A stretch of DNA of 7,884 nucleotides, from the NCBI GenBank assembly GCA_027619145.1, contig JAQCGA010000169.1:1-7884 (forward strand). Reading direction: 5' to 3'. Under the pieces are notes generated by a model. The model was not told where the DNA came from. It saw nothing but the letters and a program-made list of their open reading frames with translations, and ran no database searches. This document shows positions 1-7,715 of this stretch, piece after piece; within the stretch, counting starts at the first letter, position 1, and each line of letters opens with the position of its first letter. The position numbers were made by a program, and so were the translations under genes. Source of the stretch: a bacterium (GTDB lineage: Bacteria > Latescibacterota > UBA2968 > GCA-2709665).

Positions 1-60
1 AAAGAAAATGTATCCTCTTCCAGAAAAATGTCAATTGCAAAACCTTGTATAGAAAAAATA

Positions 61-91
61 AAAAAGCCTCCACAATTGCGGAGGCTTTTTT
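61..91. terminator. Bidirectional intrinsic terminator
   Basis: GCCTCC (66-71) pairs with GGAGGC (80-85) around a short AT-rich loop. A runs (61-65) on one side and T runs (86-91) on the other extend the stem. Read on the minus strand, the hairpin is followed by a T-rich tract and sits about 40 bases past the stop codon of the histone-like gene, so it most likely ends that transcript. The symmetry means it could also stop plus-strand transcription entering from the left. Confidence 0.85.
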
Positions 92-129
92 ATTTCGCAC
101 TCACTGAATGGAGGCGAACAACAAAAATC

Positions 130-381
130 TTATTTCTTTTTCGCTTTTTTGGCAGGCTTCTTTGCAGCCTTCTTAGCAACCTTCTTAGCAGGCTTCTTTG
201 CAGCCTTCTTAGCGACCTTCTTAGCAACCTTCTTAGCAACCTTCTTAGCAGGCTTCTTTGCAACTTTCTTAGCAGCCTTCTTTACAACCTTCTTGGCGGC
301 AGCCTTCTTTACAGCCTTCTTGGCGGCAACCTTCTTTACGGCCTTCTTGGCGGCAGCCTTCTTTACAGCCTTCTTTGCCAT
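130..381 (-). CDS. Histone H1-like Lys/Ala-rich DNA-binding protein
   Basis: This is an 83-residue protein with about 41 lysines; nearly all the rest is alanine, with some valine and three prolines. Composition and repeats match the bacterial histone H1-like family (Hc1/Hc2- and AlgP-type tails), which bind DNA through charge and help compact the nucleoid; that role is inferred. After Met-Ala come three 9-residue units of the form KKAVKKAAA, one 8-residue unit, ten 4-residue units (KKVA, KKPA or KKAA) and a KKAKKK end. There is no globular domain, so the whole protein is tail. I chose ATG at 381 because AAGGAGGTG lies 6 bases before it; an in-frame GTG at 390 lies inside that Shine-Dalgarno sequence and is not a credible start. 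The gene stands alone, with a probable promoter at 482-511 and a terminator at 61-91. Codon bias toward AAG and GCC/GCT makes the opposite strand appear open, but that is an artefact. Confidence 0.85.
   Translation of the reverse strand: MAKKAVKKAAAKKAVKKVAAKKAVKKAAAKKVVKKAAKKVAKKPAKKVAKKVAKKVAKKAAKKPAKKVAKKAAKKPAKKAKKK
133..375 (-). repeat. In-gene tandem repeats of the histone-like gene
   Basis: Reading on the minus strand, three 27-base units (375-349, 348-322, 321-295) are followed by a 24-base unit (294-271) and ten 12-base units (270-151). Higher-order copies of several 12-base units also recur, for example around 153-178 and 189-214. Such arrays tend to change copy number by slippage or recombination without leaving the reading frame. 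Confidence 0.8.
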
Positions 382-387
382 CGTGTT

Positions 388-396
388 CACCTCCTT
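388..396 (-). promoter_or_regulatory. Strong Shine-Dalgarno site deciding the start of the histone-like gene
   Basis: AAGGAGGTG on the minus strand is almost fully complementary to the 16S rRNA tail. Six bases separate it from the ATG at 381. Its last GTG is in frame and open upstream of the ATG, so automatic gene calling may wrongly start three codons early. Confidence 0.8.
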
Positions 397-481
397 CTAC
401 TGGAATTCGAGGACGCTTCCCTCTTCTGGTTTACTTACCCTAATGACGAATGAGCTAGATTAATAATGATTACTTAGCCAG

Positions 482-511
482 AATATAAGAACGTTGTAGG
501 CAAAGAATCAA
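482..511 (-). promoter_or_regulatory. Probable sigma-70 promoter of the histone-like gene
   Basis: On the minus strand, TTGATT (511-506) and TATATT (487-482) are separated by 18 bases. The -10 matches consensus at five of six positions and the -35 at four of six. Transcription would begin near 475 and give a leader of about 95 bases. Confidence 0.45.
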
Positions 512-611
512 GACCAAACTTTAATTTTTTACATTTTTTTATTCACGCATCTGGCGGCAGGACAAGCAAATCGACGCCAAGAACGATGTCCATATCGTAA
601 ATGCAAACAAC

Positions 612-641
612 AAAAACGGGCGAACCGTTGCCAGTTGCCCG
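612..641 (-). terminator. Intrinsic terminator after the aminotransferase gene
   Basis: CGGGC (617-621) pairs with GCCCG (637-641), extended by AAC (623-625) with GTT (634-636) across one bulged G. Read on the minus strand the hairpin is followed by TTTTTG and further Ts. It lies 60 bases past the aminotransferase stop codon. Confidence 0.75.
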
Positions 642-700
642 CCTAATTTTAGACCTAAATCAGATTTTGTTTATATAGCAAACATACCATCCGCTTCCCA

Positions 701-1828
701 TTACGGCAAAAGGTCAAGCACCCGATCCACCTCTTCTTCCGTATTATAAAAATGTGGAGACAACCGAACCCCACCACCACGCAATGCCCCCAGCACACCC
801 GCGCCGGACAATTTCTCGAAAATCATTTCAGAAGAAAAACTCGAATGTCGAAAAACAACAATACCCGACTTTTCTCCGGGTTTTCGCGAACCGATTACTT
901 CATACCCTTTCTCTTGAAGCCCGGCACACAACTGATCCGTCAACATCAATATCCGGTCTTCAATATTCTGAATACCTACCGCGTGAATCAATTCCAGGCA
1001 GGCCTTGATCCCATAAATGCCAGCGGTATTCAACGTTCCGCATTCAAACCGCTGTGCATCGGCCAGAGGCGTAACATCGTACGACAGAAAATCTCGGGGC
1101 TCTATTACATTTGCCCAGCCCAGATTAACAACCCGAAGATGCTTCATTGCCCGCCGGGAGCAATAAAAGATCCCCGCACCCTCGGGACCTAGCATCCACT
1201 TGTGCGCATCGGCAGAAGCAAAATCGATCCCGGCTTCGGCTACGTTTAACCCCAGCGCACCCAGGCTCTGGATGGCATCTACAAAAAAGAGTACGTTGTG
1301 GTCTTTGCAAAATGCGCCAATGGCGTTCAAATCGTGACGAAATCCGGTGGCAAACTCCACCGAACTGATGGACAACACCCGGGTTCGCTCATCCACCGCA
1401 CCCAGCAGGGCCTCCAACGGGATGCGTCCGCCCACTTCCGGTACACGCCGAATCTCCACGCCCCGGGAGTCCAGGTTCATCCACGGGTACACATTTGCAG
1501 GAAACCCTCGATCGGGAATCACCACATTATCCCCGGTGCGCCAGCGTAGCCCGTTGGCTACCAACAAAATCCCTTCTGTCGTATTTTTTAAAAAAGCGAT
1601 TTCTGAAGCCCGCGCCCCAATCAACCGAGCCACCAGTTTCCGGGTGCGCACGACCACCTCATCCCAGGCCGATGACTCCGACATTCCGTTATGAACCACA
1701 TTTCTCAACAGGCCGTTCATTGACCGATACACCTGTTGAGAAATAGGTGCAACCCCGGCATGGTTCATATAAATCCACTTGCGGGTAACCGGAAAATTTG
1801 CCCGGGCCTTTTCTACGTCAATCGACAT
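701..1828 (-). CDS. Class V aminotransferase-fold PLP-dependent enzyme
   Basis: A full-length 375-residue member of the class V aminotransferase (NifS/SufS/isopenicillin-N-epimerase-like) superfamily, probably cytoplasmic. Visible landmarks are MNHAG near residue 21, the NTTEG phosphate-binding turn at 82-86, VDAIQS with the pyridine-contacting Asp184, and DAHKW with the Schiff-base Lys210. GTLNTAG lies at 264-270, and RLSPHFYN (355-362) carries the likely carboxylate-binding arginine. The region where group II cysteine desulfurases carry the catalytic RxGxHCA loop reads GALRGGGVRLSPHFYN and has no cysteine, so ordinary sulfur-donating activity is unlikely; epimerase, lyase or aminotransferase activity fits better, but the substrate cannot be read from sequence. 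The ATG at 1828 has a modest GAGGAT site. It lies 84 bases downstream of guaB on the same strand, with hairpins between, so it may be transcribed by readthrough or from an unseen promoter. Confidence 0.85.
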   Translation of the reverse strand: MSIDVEKARANFPVTRKWIYMNHAGVAPISQQVYRSMNGLLRNVVHNGMSESSAWDEVVVRTRKLVARLIGARASEIAFLKNTTEGILLVANGLRWRTGDNVVIPDRGFPANVYPWMNLDSRGVEIRRVPEVGGRIPLEALLGAVDERTRVLSISSVEFATGFRHDLNAIGAFCKDHNVLFFVDAIQSLGALGLNVAEAGIDFASADAHKWMLGPEGAGIFYCSRRAMKHLRVVNLGWANVIEPRDFLSYDVTPLADAQRFECGTLNTAGIYGIKACLELIHAVGIQNIEDRILMLTDQLCAGLQEKGYEVIGSRKPGEKSGIVVFRHSSFSSEMIFEKLSGAGVLGALRGGGVRLSPHFYNTEEEVDRVLDLLP

Positions 1829-1867
1829 GTTCCATCCTCGCAGCTTCGCAAGCCTGGGTTATATCCG

Positions 1868-1912
1868 AAAAACCGCTCGAGCGACTTCTCGACGGAGGCT
1901 TTCAGCCAAAGC

Positions 1913-1914
<2 letters not shown>
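1868..1914 (-). terminator. Tandem hairpins with T tract at the end of guaB
   Basis: The first hairpin pairs AGGCTTT with AAAGCCT (1908-1914 and 1896-1902) around a five-base loop and starts inside the guaB stop codon. The second pairs CCGTCGAG with CTCGAGCGG (1895-1888 and 1881-1873) with one bulge and one wobble, and is followed by TTTTT on the minus strand. The second looks like an intrinsic terminator that would separate, at least partly, guaB from the aminotransferase gene. Confidence 0.65.
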
Positions 1915-3639
<1,725 letters not shown>

Positions 3640-3645
3640 TAGGGA

Positions 3646-3674
3646 AATATATCCAACGGGTTTCCATAAGTCAA
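3646..3674 (-). promoter_or_regulatory. guaB: sigma-70 promoter for the guaB leader
   Basis: On the minus strand TTGACT (3674-3669) and TATATT (3651-3646) are separated by exactly 17 bases; each hexamer matches consensus at five of six positions. Predicted start is near 3639. It is divergent to the plus-strand promoter at 3803-3831. Confidence 0.65.
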
Positions 3675-3730
3675 CCAGGATTTTACAAAAATATATGCCA
3701 CGCCCGAATTCAAGAAGTCCTCAAAGCTGC

Positions 3731-3811
3731 CTTGAACACAAATCCATCACAGACACCATTGGGTCCTAAAAATCGTCAAAGTCTTTGTGTGCAAGAATCC
3801 TGTTGACACAC
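3731..3811. repeat. Inverted TTG-ACACA motif copies around a promoter
   Basis: CTTGAACACAAA (3731-3742) and TTTGTGTGCAAG (3784-3795) are inverted copies matching at 11 of 12 positions with a 41-base spacer. The second copy also pairs with TTGACACAC (3803-3811), which contains the -35 hexamer, giving eight pairs with one bulged A. Three related sites clustered upstream of and over a promoter look like operator sites for an unknown regulator; this is inference. Confidence 0.4.
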
Positions 3812-3831
3812 CCTTCTCCACGCCTTATACT
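3803..3831 (+). promoter_or_regulatory. Near-consensus sigma-70 promoter
   Basis: TTGACA (3803-3808), a 17-base spacer, and TATACT (3826-3831): the -35 is perfect and the -10 differs by one base. Transcription would start near 3838, about 54 bases before the 206-residue ORF. Confidence 0.8.
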
Positions 3832-3858
3832 TTTTTTATACCGTAGCATGGCAAGAAT

Positions 3859-3884
3859 AGGAGCACGCCTAAATGGGGGTCTGA
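3859..3884 (+). promoter_or_regulatory. SD plus three-codon upstream ORF
   Basis: AGGAG (3859-3863) lies 9 bases before an ATG at 3873 that opens a Met-Gly-Val-stop ORF ending at 3884. The main gene's ATG is 8 bases further on, in another frame, and its own nearest G-rich tract (3875-3879) is 12 bases away. The best ribosome site thus points at the mini-ORF, suggesting reinitiation or coupling; it may equally be chance. Confidence 0.35.
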
Positions 3885-3891
3885 CAACACC

Positions 3892-4512
3892 ATGCAAATT
3901 GCCTATCTCATTCTTTTTGCCCTCTCCTTAGTCGTCCCCATCCTGCTGGCCTGGCTCAAAGGGGACCAGATCCTCAATTATATAGCGGCTCGCAGGCAAC
4001 AGCGGCAAAGAAGACGGCGGCAAAAATCTACCCGGGCGCTACCGGTGAGAGAACATGCCCTCCAGACTCTTCTGGACGCCGAAGACATACGCGACCGAAT
4101 TGATGCTCAAATAGGCGACACACTTGAAGCCTTCCAGAAACTTTCCCATAGTACAATGCTTTCCCGGGACACGACACCCACTATCGATCACATGGAAAAA
4201 CATCTATTGAGTCGAGAATCACACTTCAATGCATACCTGGACGTTGCCTGGCTCCAGAGCGAAGCCATCGTAGTTCTCACACAGGAAGTAGAACTGCTCC
4301 GAGAGGTTGCCGGTGTTTCGTTGACACACCTGGAAGAAATAGAGCCCGCCACACCACCTTCGCCCAGCTCGGCAACCCAGCGACTCTTTCAAAATCTGAA
4401 CAGTGCAACAAAAAAACGTGCTGCCGTAGATCGTCGGCTCCACACCCTTGGAGCAACCACACCAGAACCGCCACCATCGCCCAGTACCCGTTTTGATGCC
4501 ACAGTTGAGTAA
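3892..4512 (+). CDS. Hypothetical single-pass membrane protein with helical body
   Basis: I do not recognise this 206-residue protein. A hydrophobic helix at about residues 4-22 is followed by a strongly basic stretch (34-48, dense in Arg and Gln), which predicts an N-out membrane anchor with a cytoplasmic body by the positive-inside rule. Residues 53-86 and 98-150 are charged, leucine-rich and probably helical, possibly coiled coil. Two short Pro/Ser-rich linkers (around 151-160 and 190-199) flank a last helical piece. There is no catalytic motif. It stands alone between the divergent guaB unit and the TPR gene and has a strong promoter of its own (3803-3831). The start ATG follows a three-codon ORF with a better SD, so the start is likely but not certain. 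A structural or scaffold role would be a guess. Confidence 0.7.
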   Translation: MQIAYLILFALSLVVPILLAWLKGDQILNYIAARRQQRQRRRRQKSTRALPVREHALQTLLDAEDIRDRIDAQIGDTLEAFQKLSHSTMLSRDTTPTIDHMEKHLLSRESHFNAYLDVAWLQSEAIVVLTQEVELLREVAGVSLTHLEEIEPATPPSPSSATQRLFQNLNSATKKRAAVDRRLHTLGATTPEPPPSPSTRFDATVE

Positions 4513-4650
4513 CGCCAAAAACTGACCTGTATCATGGGAAATTGGTTGTTCTTCCTCCTGTTTACCCAGGGGTTTTTCAGTTTCTCACAGGAACCTTTTC
4601 TTTCATTCAGACGTTAAAAAATTGCGTGTACATGTGGGACAGATTTTACC

Positions 4651-4679
4651 TTGACATCCATATTTCTATTCATTAGATT
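4651..4679 (+). promoter_or_regulatory. sigma-70 promoter of the TPR-exb-tonB unit
   Basis: TTGACA (4651-4656), a 17-base spacer and TAGATT (4674-4679). The -35 is perfect and the -10 matches at four of six positions. Predicted start is near 4686, giving a leader of about 110 bases. No other convincing promoter was found before the exbB-like gene, so this one may serve the whole cluster. Confidence 0.6.
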
Positions 4680-4746
4680 TCAGCTTCAGCATTGCTTATC
4701 GCATGATTATTTTGAACTTAAATCAATATTTTTTCGTAAGCTAAGA

Positions 4747-4795
4747 ATCACCTCCGAACCTGTTCCAAGCGGCAGTTGCTTGTAAGGAGAAAAAA
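4747..4795 (+). promoter_or_regulatory. TPR-gene ribosome site with possible sequestering structure
   Basis: TAAGGAGA (4783-4790) is a strong SD six bases before the ATG at 4796. Upstream, ATCACCTCC (4747-4755) equals nine bases of the conserved 16S rRNA 3' end and so contains the anti-SD; its CTCC can pair with GGAG of the SD, enclosing a CAAGC/GCTTG hairpin (4766-4782). The SD is clear; the sequestering fold rests on few pairs. Confidence 0.45.
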
Positions 4796-6037
4796 ATGAA
4801 ACCAACGAGTCTTCTCTATTTTGCCTGCCTCTTGTGTGGGTTGTGGATCTTTGGCAGCGTTTCTCCTGCACAGGGAAAAAAGAAGGATAAAAAAGCCGAA
4901 GTTCAAGAAGCCGAGGTTGATTCCGCCCGGCTGTCTGGGAAACACCTCTCCTACGGGGATCGCTATCTGAAACAGGCCCAAAAAGCTCAAACAGATGGAG
5001 ATATGGAATCTTTCGAAAAAACGATCAAAGACGCCGAAACACAATTGACCAAAGCGTGGAATTACAATCCCACGGACGGGCGCATTGCGTACCGCCTGGG
5101 CAAGATCTACAACGCCACAGAAAATTACGAAGAAGCGATTTCCTGGTTCACGCAAGCCATCGACCTGGCTCCAGATAGCAAAGATACACCCAATGCCTAT
5201 CACTACCTCAGCCAGATCTACGTCCTCCAGGAAAACCGCACGGAAGCGATTCAAATCTACAAGAACCTTTTGGAAATCTCACCCGAACCAGATAAACAGA
5301 TCCAGTACCTCCACCACCTTGTCGCATTGTATGTTGAAGAACAAGACTACGAAGCGGCGCTGGAATACGCCCGAAAATGGGGCGAACTGGCCCCGAACGA
5401 TCCCAACGTCCAAGATACCATTGCCAAACTGGCGCTTAATACGGGTGAAGAAGACGAGGCTCTTGTACAAATGGAGCGGGTGCTTGAAATGACCCCCGGT
5501 GATTACGCTACCCTGGCCAGAGTAGCCGACATGTACCGAAAGCGCGGTATGACGCAAAAAGCGTTCACTGCGTATGAAAAACTGTCCAAAGACAGCCCGG
5601 ATAACTTCCTCTATTTCGACTACCTTCTGTCGCTTGGCAAGAGACTGGGGAAATCCGAAAGTTACCAGACCTCCATTCTACGAAAAATGAACCAGGTCCA
5701 GCCCGATAACCTGATGGTCATTGAACAACTTGCCGATGCCACTGGTTCCATCGACATGGTAAACCGGGGCCTTCGGCTGGACCCGCGACATGGAAAACTG
5801 CTATATATGAAGGGCGAGTTTTACTATAAGAAGTTTAAACAATCTTCCTCGAAAAAAGACTCCGTTGAGGCCTTGAATTGGTTCAAAAAAGCCCAACAAG
5901 ACCCCATGTGGGCCGGTAACGCAAAGCGGATGATCGATGAACTCGACCCGCCAATGTCTGAGGAAGAAAAAATGAAATTGAAATTTTTTAACAAAAAAAA
6001 GAAAGAAGAGGAGGTGGATATCAAGGGGAAAAAATGA
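4796..6037 (+). CDS. Exported tetratricopeptide-repeat protein
   Basis: A 413-residue protein with a signal peptide: hydrophobic core at about 5-20 and a likely SPA cut after residue 25, with no lipobox. A lysine-rich stretch follows, then a run of TPR units: approximately 96-128 (AYRLGKIYNATENYEEAI), 134-165, 170-202, 204-235, 236-268 and a later one near 335-368. Typical TPR signatures such as Gly-Tyr and closing Pro are present. TPR arrays form a curved scaffold that binds partner proteins; no enzyme motif is visible. The C-terminal 25 residues are highly charged. The gene leads the exbB-exbD-exbD-tonB run with 188 bases between, so a periplasmic or outer-membrane-facing helper of that energy system is a reasonable inference, but it could be a general envelope assembly factor. 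An A8 run near 5993-6000 encodes lysines and needs no frameshift. Confidence 0.85.
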   Translation: MKPTSLLYFACLLCGLWIFGSVSPAQGKKKDKKAEVQEAEVDSARLSGKHLSYGDRYLKQAQKAQTDGDMESFEKTIKDAETQLTKAWNYNPTDGRIAYRLGKIYNATENYEEAISWFTQAIDLAPDSKDTPNAYHYLSQIYVLQENRTEAIQIYKNLLEISPEPDKQIQYLHHLVALYVEEQDYEAALEYARKWGELAPNDPNVQDTIAKLALNTGEEDEALVQMERVLEMTPGDYATLARVADMYRKRGMTQKAFTAYEKLSKDSPDNFLYFDYLLSLGKRLGKSESYQTSILRKMNQVQPDNLMVIEQLADATGSIDMVNRGLRLDPRHGKLLYMKGEFYYKKFKQSSSKKDSVEALNWFKKAQQDPMWAGNAKRMIDELDPPMSEEEKMKLKFFNKKKKEEEVDIKGKK

Positions 6038-6225
6038 ACGCGTAGTCGTTTTTTAAGTACCTTAGTGATTATGCTATGCCGTTGAAGCTTGTTTCGCAAC
6101 GCAGGAATCCATCAGATGGCATACTGCCTCTGAAGCCTTTCCAACTGGAATGTGACGTGGCCTGAGCACTTTGCGAAAGGTTCCAAAATTGCCACCACAA
6201 TCCACCGCATCTGGGGGGATGGAGC

Positions 6226-6852
6226 ATGGTTGAGCTGTTTGCAAAAGGTGGGCCCTTTATGTGGCCGTTGTTATTTATGTTGCTCTTTGGTATCGCAGTA
6301 AGCTTCGAGCGCCTCTGGTCTTTGACCCGGTCTTCCATCAACACCCGCGAATTCTTCGCTCAGGTGCAGGAAGCGCTAAAGCAACGCGGCCCAGAAGGTG
6401 TTGCAGAAGTCTGCGCCAACCATCGTGGCCCAGTGGCCTCGGTGATCCACGCAGGGCTTTTGCGCCTGGACCGTGGCATTGAACACGTAGAAAAAGCGAT
6501 TGAAGAATCTGGTGCGATCGAAATGGCCTTCCTCGAAAAAGGAATGGTCTGGCTGTCCACGGTGGCAAATATTGCACCGCTGCTCGGTTTCCTTGGTACC
6601 GTTAGCGGTATGATTGGCGCTTTCGACGCGATTGCGAAAGCCGGTGATGTGGAACCCAGTATCGTGGCTTCTGGTATCTCTGAGGCTCTGATTACAACGG
6701 CAGCCGGTCTGGTGATCGCAATTCCCATTCAGGCCTTCCATAACTTCTTCGTTTCCAAGATCGATAAGATCATTATCGACATGCAAGAAAGCTCTACGCA
6801 GTTTGTAGAAGAGCTGATTCAGGCGGGGTACGATACACCGAAAGGGAAGTAG
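6226..6852 (+). CDS. exbB: ExbB/TolQ-type proton channel protein
   Basis: This 208-residue MotA/TolQ/ExbB-family protein would form, with ExbD, the inner-membrane proton channel that powers TonB. Three membrane helices are visible: about 10-28, 107-133 and 150-173, with a cytoplasmic loop between the first two. Conserved signatures are LGFLGTVSGMI (120-130) with Thr125 and ISEALITTAAGL (151-162) with Thr158, the two threonines lining the proton path in ExbB. A GGGGGG-then-GGAG tract precedes the ATG. The stop is two bases before the next ATG, showing tight coupling to exbD. The preceding 188-base gap holds only a short TATGCC/GGCATA inverted repeat (6075-6123) and no strong promoter or terminator, so co-transcription from the TPR gene is likely. 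The family also includes TolQ; the TonB-like gene downstream favours ExbB. Confidence 0.92.
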   Translation: MVELFAKGGPFMWPLLFMLLFGIAVSFERLWSLTRSSINTREFFAQVQEALKQRGPEGVAEVCANHRGPVASVIHAGLLRLDRGIEHVEKAIEESGAIEMAFLEKGMVWLSTVANIAPLLGFLGTVSGMIGAFDAIAKAGDVEPSIVASGISEALITTAAGLVIAIPIQAFHNFFVSKIDKIIIDMQESSTQFVEELIQAGYDTPKGK

Positions 6853-6854
6853 CC

Positions 6855-7271
6855 ATGGCGAACAAAAAATCCCTGCAGAGGCGGAACAAGTCCAATCCAG
6901 AAATCCCAACCTCTTCCATGGCCGATATTGCTTTCCTCCTCATTGTCTTTTTCCTGGTAACAACGACAATGAACCAGGACAAAGGGATTGGGATGTGGCT
7001 ACCGCCGCAAGGAGAAAGCAAGAAGATCCAGAAAAAGAACATTTGCAACATCTGGGTCAACTCAACTGGAGATATCCTCATCAACTTGCAGGAGGAAGTG
7101 GCCCTCAGGCAACTCCGCGCAAACATTGGTCAGCGCCTTCGTGAAAACGACAAGCTGATCGTTTCGCTCAAAGCCGATGAGGAAACGCCGTACACGACTT
7201 TTATTGATGTACTGGATGAAATTAAGCTTTCGGGCGCAGAGCGAATTTCGCTTGCATCTCCAGAACAATAG
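6855..7271 (+). CDS. exbD: ExbD-type biopolymer transport protein, first copy
   Basis: A 138-residue ExbD/TolR-family protein: short basic cytoplasmic N-terminus, one membrane helix at about 22-40, and a periplasmic domain. Asp24 in SSMADIAFLL is the essential membrane aspartate that carries protons in ExbD. MNQDKGIGMWLPP after the helix resembles ExbD proteins of the FCB group rather than those of enterobacteria. It begins two bases after the exbB stop; the SD lies in the end of exbB. The copy downstream shares the helix and the LIVSLK strand, so the two may form a mixed pair in one channel (inference). Confidence 0.93.
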   Translation: MANKKSLQRRNKSNPEIPTSSMADIAFLLIVFFLVTTTMNQDKGIGMWLPPQGESKKIQKKNICNIWVNSTGDILINLQEEVALRQLRANIGQRLRENDKLIVSLKADEETPYTTFIDVLDEIKLSGAERISLASPEQ

Positions 7272-7297
7272 GCCTGCCCGAAACAGGAGAACCGCGC

Positions 7298-7708
7298 ATG
7301 CCAGAGTTTAGAAAAAAATCCGGCGTACACGGCACAATACCTACAAGTTCGATGGCCGATATTGCCTTCTTGCTCCTTGTTTTTTTTATGGTGACAACGG
7401 TATTCGTGCGCTACAGAGTAACAGGCGTTGTATTGCCTAGAGCAGAAAAAATTGAAGAGATTAAAACCCGTCGGCATATCTCCTACCTGTGGGTATCGGC
7501 CGACCGCAAAGTGTATATTGATGACAAGCTAGCCCAGGTTGGCCAGGTAGCCCCTATTTTTTATGAGCGCCGTGTGCAGAACCCTCGCCTGATCGTTTCA
7601 CTCAAATGCGACCGACGGGCACCCTACGGGTTGGTTTCCAGAGTTCTGGAAGAGTTGCGCAAAGCGGATGCGCTCAGGATCAATTTCGCAACCGACAAAG
7701 AGGGGTAA
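7298..7708 (+). CDS. exbD: ExbD-type biopolymer transport protein, second copy
   Basis: A 136-residue ExbD/TolR-family protein similar in plan to the preceding gene but clearly diverged. The membrane segment SSMADIAFLLLVFFMVTT includes the proton-carrying Asp21. The periplasmic part shares LIVSLK and a late ADALRI-like segment with the first copy but differs elsewhere (VRYRVTGVVLPRAEK after the helix). An AGGAG site at 7285-7289 lies 8 bases before the ATG. It follows the first copy by 26 bases and precedes the TonB-like start by 7. Divergence rules out a recent tandem duplication; two-ExbD operons are common in FCB-type bacteria. Confidence 0.92.
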   Translation: MPEFRKKSGVHGTIPTSSMADIAFLLLVFFMVTTVFVRYRVTGVVLPRAEKIEEIKTRRHISYLWVSADRKVYIDDKLAQVGQVAPIFYERRVQNPRLIVSLKCDRRAPYGLVSRVLEELRKADALRINFATDKEG

Positions 7709-7715
7709 TTGACCT

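Larger units (their letters stand above)
382..700. other. Non-coding region between the histone-like gene and the aminotransferase gene
   Basis: About 320 bases hold the ribosome-binding site, a leader of roughly 95 bases and a probable promoter for the histone-like gene (388-511), then an AT-rich stretch (roughly 518-543) and the terminator of the aminotransferase unit (612-641). I see no credible gene, tRNA or repeat array in the rest. Confidence 0.6.

Noticed and set aside
28..463. Plus-strand leucine- and phenylalanine-rich ORFs opposite the histone-like gene
   Set aside because: They mirror the Lys/Ala codon repeats of the minus-strand gene, which has a strong SD and terminator; the plus ORFs have neither.
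543..593. Short minus-strand ORF of 16 codons (MDIVLGVDLLVLPPDA)
   Set aside because: It reads like protein but has no SD, follows a terminator and is too short to support; a gene remnant cannot be shown.
4322..4332. Another GTTGACACACC inside the 206-residue gene, identical to the promoter -35 region
   Set aside because: It lies in coding sequence without a -10 at the right distance and is probably chance.
4548..4605. Possible terminator after the 206-residue gene
   Set aside because: Only weak pairings (TCCTGT with ACAGGA, a three-base ACC/GGT stem near a T run); not convincing.
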